From NCBI RefSeq assembly GCF_024642105.1, contig NZ_JAHEBT010000054.1:1-64000 (forward strand): a stretch of 64,000 nucleotides of DNA, in the 5' to 3' direction. Numbering within the stretch: position 1 is the stretch's first letter; every line of letters starts with the position of its first letter. A program made the translations under genes and the position numbers. The notes under the pieces were generated by a model. The model was given only the letters and a program-made list of their open reading frames with translations, was not told where the DNA came from and did no database searches. Source of the stretch: Flavobacterium sp. GTDB lineage: Bacteria; Bacteroidota; Bacteroidia; Flavobacteriales; Flavobacteriaceae. This document shows positions 61,688-64,000 of this stretch, in pieces.

Positions 61688-62572
61688 TTAGTGACCAATT
61701 CGTATTTCCATTCCGCCACGACCACCACGACCTTGGTTCATTTCTCTGAACTCTTCCATTTTCTTAATTACCGTTTCGTCGTATTCTTTTTGAGTTACTA
61801 CTTTTCCTTTTGTAACTGCTTTAATTTCTACTTTATCCTTTGGATTTAAAACTACTTTAGAACACAAAATAATAGTTTTACCATCGTTTACTTCCAAAAT
61901 TAATCCTGGCAATCCCCAGTATCCTTCAGGACCTTGATTGACTGGGATTTCTGGTGTGTACCAAGCGGTAATTGTAATTTCCTTTGGCATTTCAACCGCA
62001 TCCATGAAATTCGTTTTCTTTTCTTCTGCAGGTTTGTCTGTTTCTTTTTTAGTTTCTTCTTCTCTTTTTGGACGGAAATTTCTAAAATCAGTTTTACTTG
62101 CTGCTTTTACCGCTGTAGCTTTGTAGCAGGTATACCCCCCAATTACTCTAGTTTCGGCTTCCATCTTCCAATTTAAATTAGCCAAAGAATCTTTAACTAA
62201 AAATTCTTTCCCCATGAATTCCTTATCCACTACATAGGCTTTGTCTTTTACATTTTTATAAAAAGTACCACCGCCTCCAGTCATCGAACTCATCATTCTC
62301 ATTCCGCCTCCACCTTGCGGCGTAGCATCTAACTTTTCTTCTTCCTTATAGATAGAAGCTGATTTGTCAAAATTTAAAATAAATGTTTTCTCAAACATTT
62401 TTTTCATTCGTTCCTCCACAATTTTTTGCGCATCAGGATTTCCTTCCATACGAATTTTTAAATCTGGAGTTTTTGTTTTTGACTCATACACAGCCATTCC
62501 TTGAAAATCTTTTTGAGCGTGAGAATTCGTATAAATTAATCCGAAAAATAATAGTACAATTGTTTTTTTCAT
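61688..62572 (-). CDS. GLPGLI-family exported protein
   Basis: A 294-residue protein with a signal peptide (ending YTNSHAQ) and the motif GYWGLPGLILEVNDG (about 226-240) that names the family. A low-complexity charged stretch rich in Lys, Glu and Asp lies near 165-190, and there are Gly-rich patches. The function of GLPGLI proteins is not known; they are often paired with a TonB-type barrel, as here, 37 bases upstream of it. Confidence 0.9.
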   Translation of the reverse strand: MKKTIVLLFFGLIYTNSHAQKDFQGMAVYESKTKTPDLKIRMEGNPDAQKIVEERMKKMFEKTFILNFDKSASIYKEEEKLDATPQGGGGMRMMSSMTGGGGTFYKNVKDKAYVVDKEFMGKEFLVKDSLANLNWKMEAETRVIGGYTCYKATAVKAASKTDFRNFRPKREEETKKETDKPAEEKKTNFMDAVEMPKEITITAWYTPEIPVNQGPEGYWGLPGLILEVNDGKTIILCSKVVLNPKDKVEIKAVTKGKVVTQKEYDETVIKKMEEFREMNQGRGGRGGMEIRIGH

Positions 62573-62829
62573 TCTGTGTCAATTTTAGGTTTAGATAGCA
62601 AATATGTCGAAAGGTATTTAATTTATTACCAAAAAAATGTTAAATACGATTTTTAGACAGCTTGAAAATCAAATGGTTTAATATCAAATGGGAAGAAAAC
62701 AAAAATAGAAACATAAATACATTGCTTTTCGATTGTGAATAAATCATTCCGAAAAATGTATGTGAAACATTAATTTTTATCTATTTTTACCCTTTTAGAA
62801 TTTATCAATTATAAAATCATACTACCGTA

Positions 62830-63444
62830 ATGCATATAGCAGTAGCAGGAAACATAGGCTCAGGAAAAACAACATTAACCAATTTATTGGCCAAACATTT
62901 CAAATGGGAACCGCATTTTGAAGATGTGGTTGACAATCCGTATTTGGATGATTTCTATCACCAAATGGAGCGTTGGTCATTTAACTTGCAAATTTATTTC
63001 TTAAACAGTCGTTTTCGTCAAGTGATGCAAATTCGCGAAAGCGGTAAAAAAATTATTCAAGACCGAACGATTTACGAGGATGCACACATCTTTGCGCCCA
63101 ACTTACACGCTATGGGTTTGATGACCAATCGCGATTTTCAAAATTATTCTTCTCTTTTTGAATTGATGGAATCTTTGGTGAAAGCGCCTGACTTATTGAT
63201 TTACTTACGTAGTTCTATTCCTAATTTAGTAGGGCAAATTCACAAACGTGGTCGCGACTACGAAAACTCGATTTCCATAGACTACCTTAGCCGTTTGAAC
63301 GAACGTTATGAAGCTTGGATTCATACGTATGACAGAGGAAAATTATTAATTATTGACGTAGACAATATTAATTTTGTCGATAGTCAAGAAGATTTAGGAG
63401 ATATTATTCGTCGTATAGATGCCGAAATCAACGGTTTATTTTAG
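62830..63444 (+). CDS. Deoxynucleoside kinase
   Basis: A 204-residue P-loop kinase that phosphorylates deoxynucleosides in salvage. The P-loop is VAGNIGSGKTTLTNLL, then FEDVVDNPYLDDFY, QDRTIYEDAHIFA (DR[ST] motif) and RGRDYENSISIDYLSRLNERYE (LID). The size and motifs fit the dGK/dAK or thymidine-type deoxynucleoside kinases; the base preference cannot be told. Confidence 0.9.
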   Translation: MHIAVAGNIGSGKTTLTNLLAKHFKWEPHFEDVVDNPYLDDFYHQMERWSFNLQIYFLNSRFRQVMQIRESGKKIIQDRTIYEDAHIFAPNLHAMGLMTNRDFQNYSSLFELMESLVKAPDLLIYLRSSIPNLVGQIHKRGRDYENSISIDYLSRLNERYEAWIHTYDRGKLLIIDVDNINFVDSQEDLGDIIRRIDAEINGLF

Positions 63445-63469
63445 TTCCAAAACAAAATTATATTCATAA

Positions 63470-63499
63470 AAAAATGCCTCAATTTCTTGAGGCATTTTT
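63470..63499. terminator. Terminator between deoxynucleoside kinase and Cys-rich protein genes
   Basis: A 13-bp perfect stem (63470-63482 with 63487-63499, AAAAATGCCTCAA/TTGAGGCATTTTT) with a TTTC loop. Works on both strands. Confidence 0.9.
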
Positions 63500-63519
63500 G
63501 TTTGTATTAAAAATGAGCA

Positions 63520-63984
63520 CTACTTAATTGCAGCTACTTTAGCTTTCACTTCAGCCTCAGTTCCTTCAAAAACCTGAACTGTTTCTTTCCCGTTTTCAGA
63601 AATAGTTACCGTTGCTTTAGCTTTACCATTTTCATTGCTCATCTGAACATTGACTTGTTTTTTAGCTTCTCCTTTTTTAGCGCAACAGGCTTTTTCTTCT
63701 TTGGCTTCTTTAGCCATGAATTTTCCGTTGGCATCATAATGAGACAAACACATTTCTTTTTGCTCTGGAGTACATTTCAGACTGTCGCACATAGCGGCAC
63801 ATTCGTCTTTAGTCATAGTAGCGCATTTGCTCATATCACAATTCCCCATCATTTCACTTGACTCACACGATTTCATTTCGACAGTACAAGTCATTTCTTT
63901 AGGCGTATTTCCTGTACTTCCTTCTCCTAAAATTGGCGCAATTACCAATCCAATCAAACAAGTCAATTTAATTAAAATGTTCAT
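63520..63984 (-). CDS. Cysteine- and methionine-rich exported protein
   Basis: A 154-residue protein with a signal peptide (about residues 1-20) and a Cys/Met-rich middle (about 32-101: MTCTVEMKSCESSEMMGNC, CATMTKDECAAMCDSLKC, EEKACCAKKGEAK). A short C-terminal beta-rich part (about 107-154) follows. I do not recognise the family. The composition suggests metal binding, for instance copper or zinc, but that is inference. Upstream lies the window edge. Confidence 0.6.
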   Translation of the reverse strand: MNILIKLTCLIGLVIAPILGEGSTGNTPKEMTCTVEMKSCESSEMMGNCDMSKCATMTKDECAAMCDSLKCTPEQKEMCLSHYDANGKFMAKEAKEEKACCAKKGEAKKQVNVQMSNENGKAKATVTISENGKETVQVFEGTEAEVKAKVAAIK

Positions 63985-64000
63985 TGATGGGCCAGAAGTA

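Noticed and set aside
62573..62829. Regulatory RNA between the GLPGLI and deoxynucleoside kinase genes
   Set aside because: AT-rich with no strong hairpin, aptamer-like core or clean promoter pair.

Overview
The window is about two-thirds AT and reads as a chromosomal segment of a Flavobacterium-like member of the Bacteroidetes. The reasons are: TAnnTTTG-type -7 boxes in front of many genes, GldA of the gliding machinery, a GLPGLI protein paired with a TonB-type outer-membrane protein, a split MetH, DUF1343/NamZ, and dispersed intergenic repeats of a kind I associate with this genus. There is no phage, CRISPR, complete insertion sequence, tRNA or rRNA gene. The extreme left edge carries a strong promoter pointing out of the window, possibly for a stable-RNA operon.

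Layout. 1-5.6 kb: LolC/FtsX-type permease, NamZ-like muramidase, YkgJ-type protein, methyltransferase, YfiT/DinB protein, QueE. 5.7-11.4 kb (minus): a Ton energy-transduction operon, exbB-exbD-exbD-tonB-small membrane protein-PstS-like lipoprotein-TPR protein. 11.9-18.5 kb: two small genes, then kynurenine 3-monooxygenase, a penicillin-acylase-type hydrolase, a flavin-reductase-like protein and kynureninase. 18.6-25.5 kb: a seven-gene minus-strand cluster in which every product has an export signal, divergent from an AraC-type regulator. 25.5-25.8 kb: two intergenic repeat elements. 25.8-30.1 kb: queA, aroA, MazG-like, dtd, rsgA. 30.2-34.4 kb: the Phe/Tyr operon (pheA, aminotransferase, tyrA, DAHP synthase-chorismate mutase). 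It is preceded by a complete attenuator: promoter, an 18-residue leader peptide rich in Phe and Tyr, an antiterminator, and a terminator ending just before pheA. 34.6 kb: gldA.

36.3-58.9 kb is a sulfur and methionine block. Minus-strand genes run, in transcription order, metX, thrA, OsmC, a Cys/Met sulfhydrylase, an Rrf2 regulator, then TauE/SafE, an APS/PAPS reductase, cysD, cysN, siroheme sulfite reductase, cobA, a siroheme synthase subunit, a ferredoxin-NADP reductase-like enzyme, metH part 1, a four-helix-bundle gene, metH part 2 and metF. metK is divergent. Sulfate is activated and reduced to sulfide, sulfide is added to acetylhomoserine, homocysteine is methylated with folate carbon from MetF, and MetK makes SAM. 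SAM feeds back through two unrelated riboswitch classes in one intergenic region: SAM-I on the metX side and SAM-II on the metK side. Between them lie two tandem units of a short Cys-containing ORF followed by a terminator hairpin. Five gene junctions in this block carry a GC-rich element with terminal inverted repeats.

58.9-64 kb: a CarboxypepD_reg/beta-barrel outer-membrane protein with its GLPGLI partner, a deoxynucleoside kinase and a Cys-rich exported protein. All calls come from reading the sequence; no database search was run.
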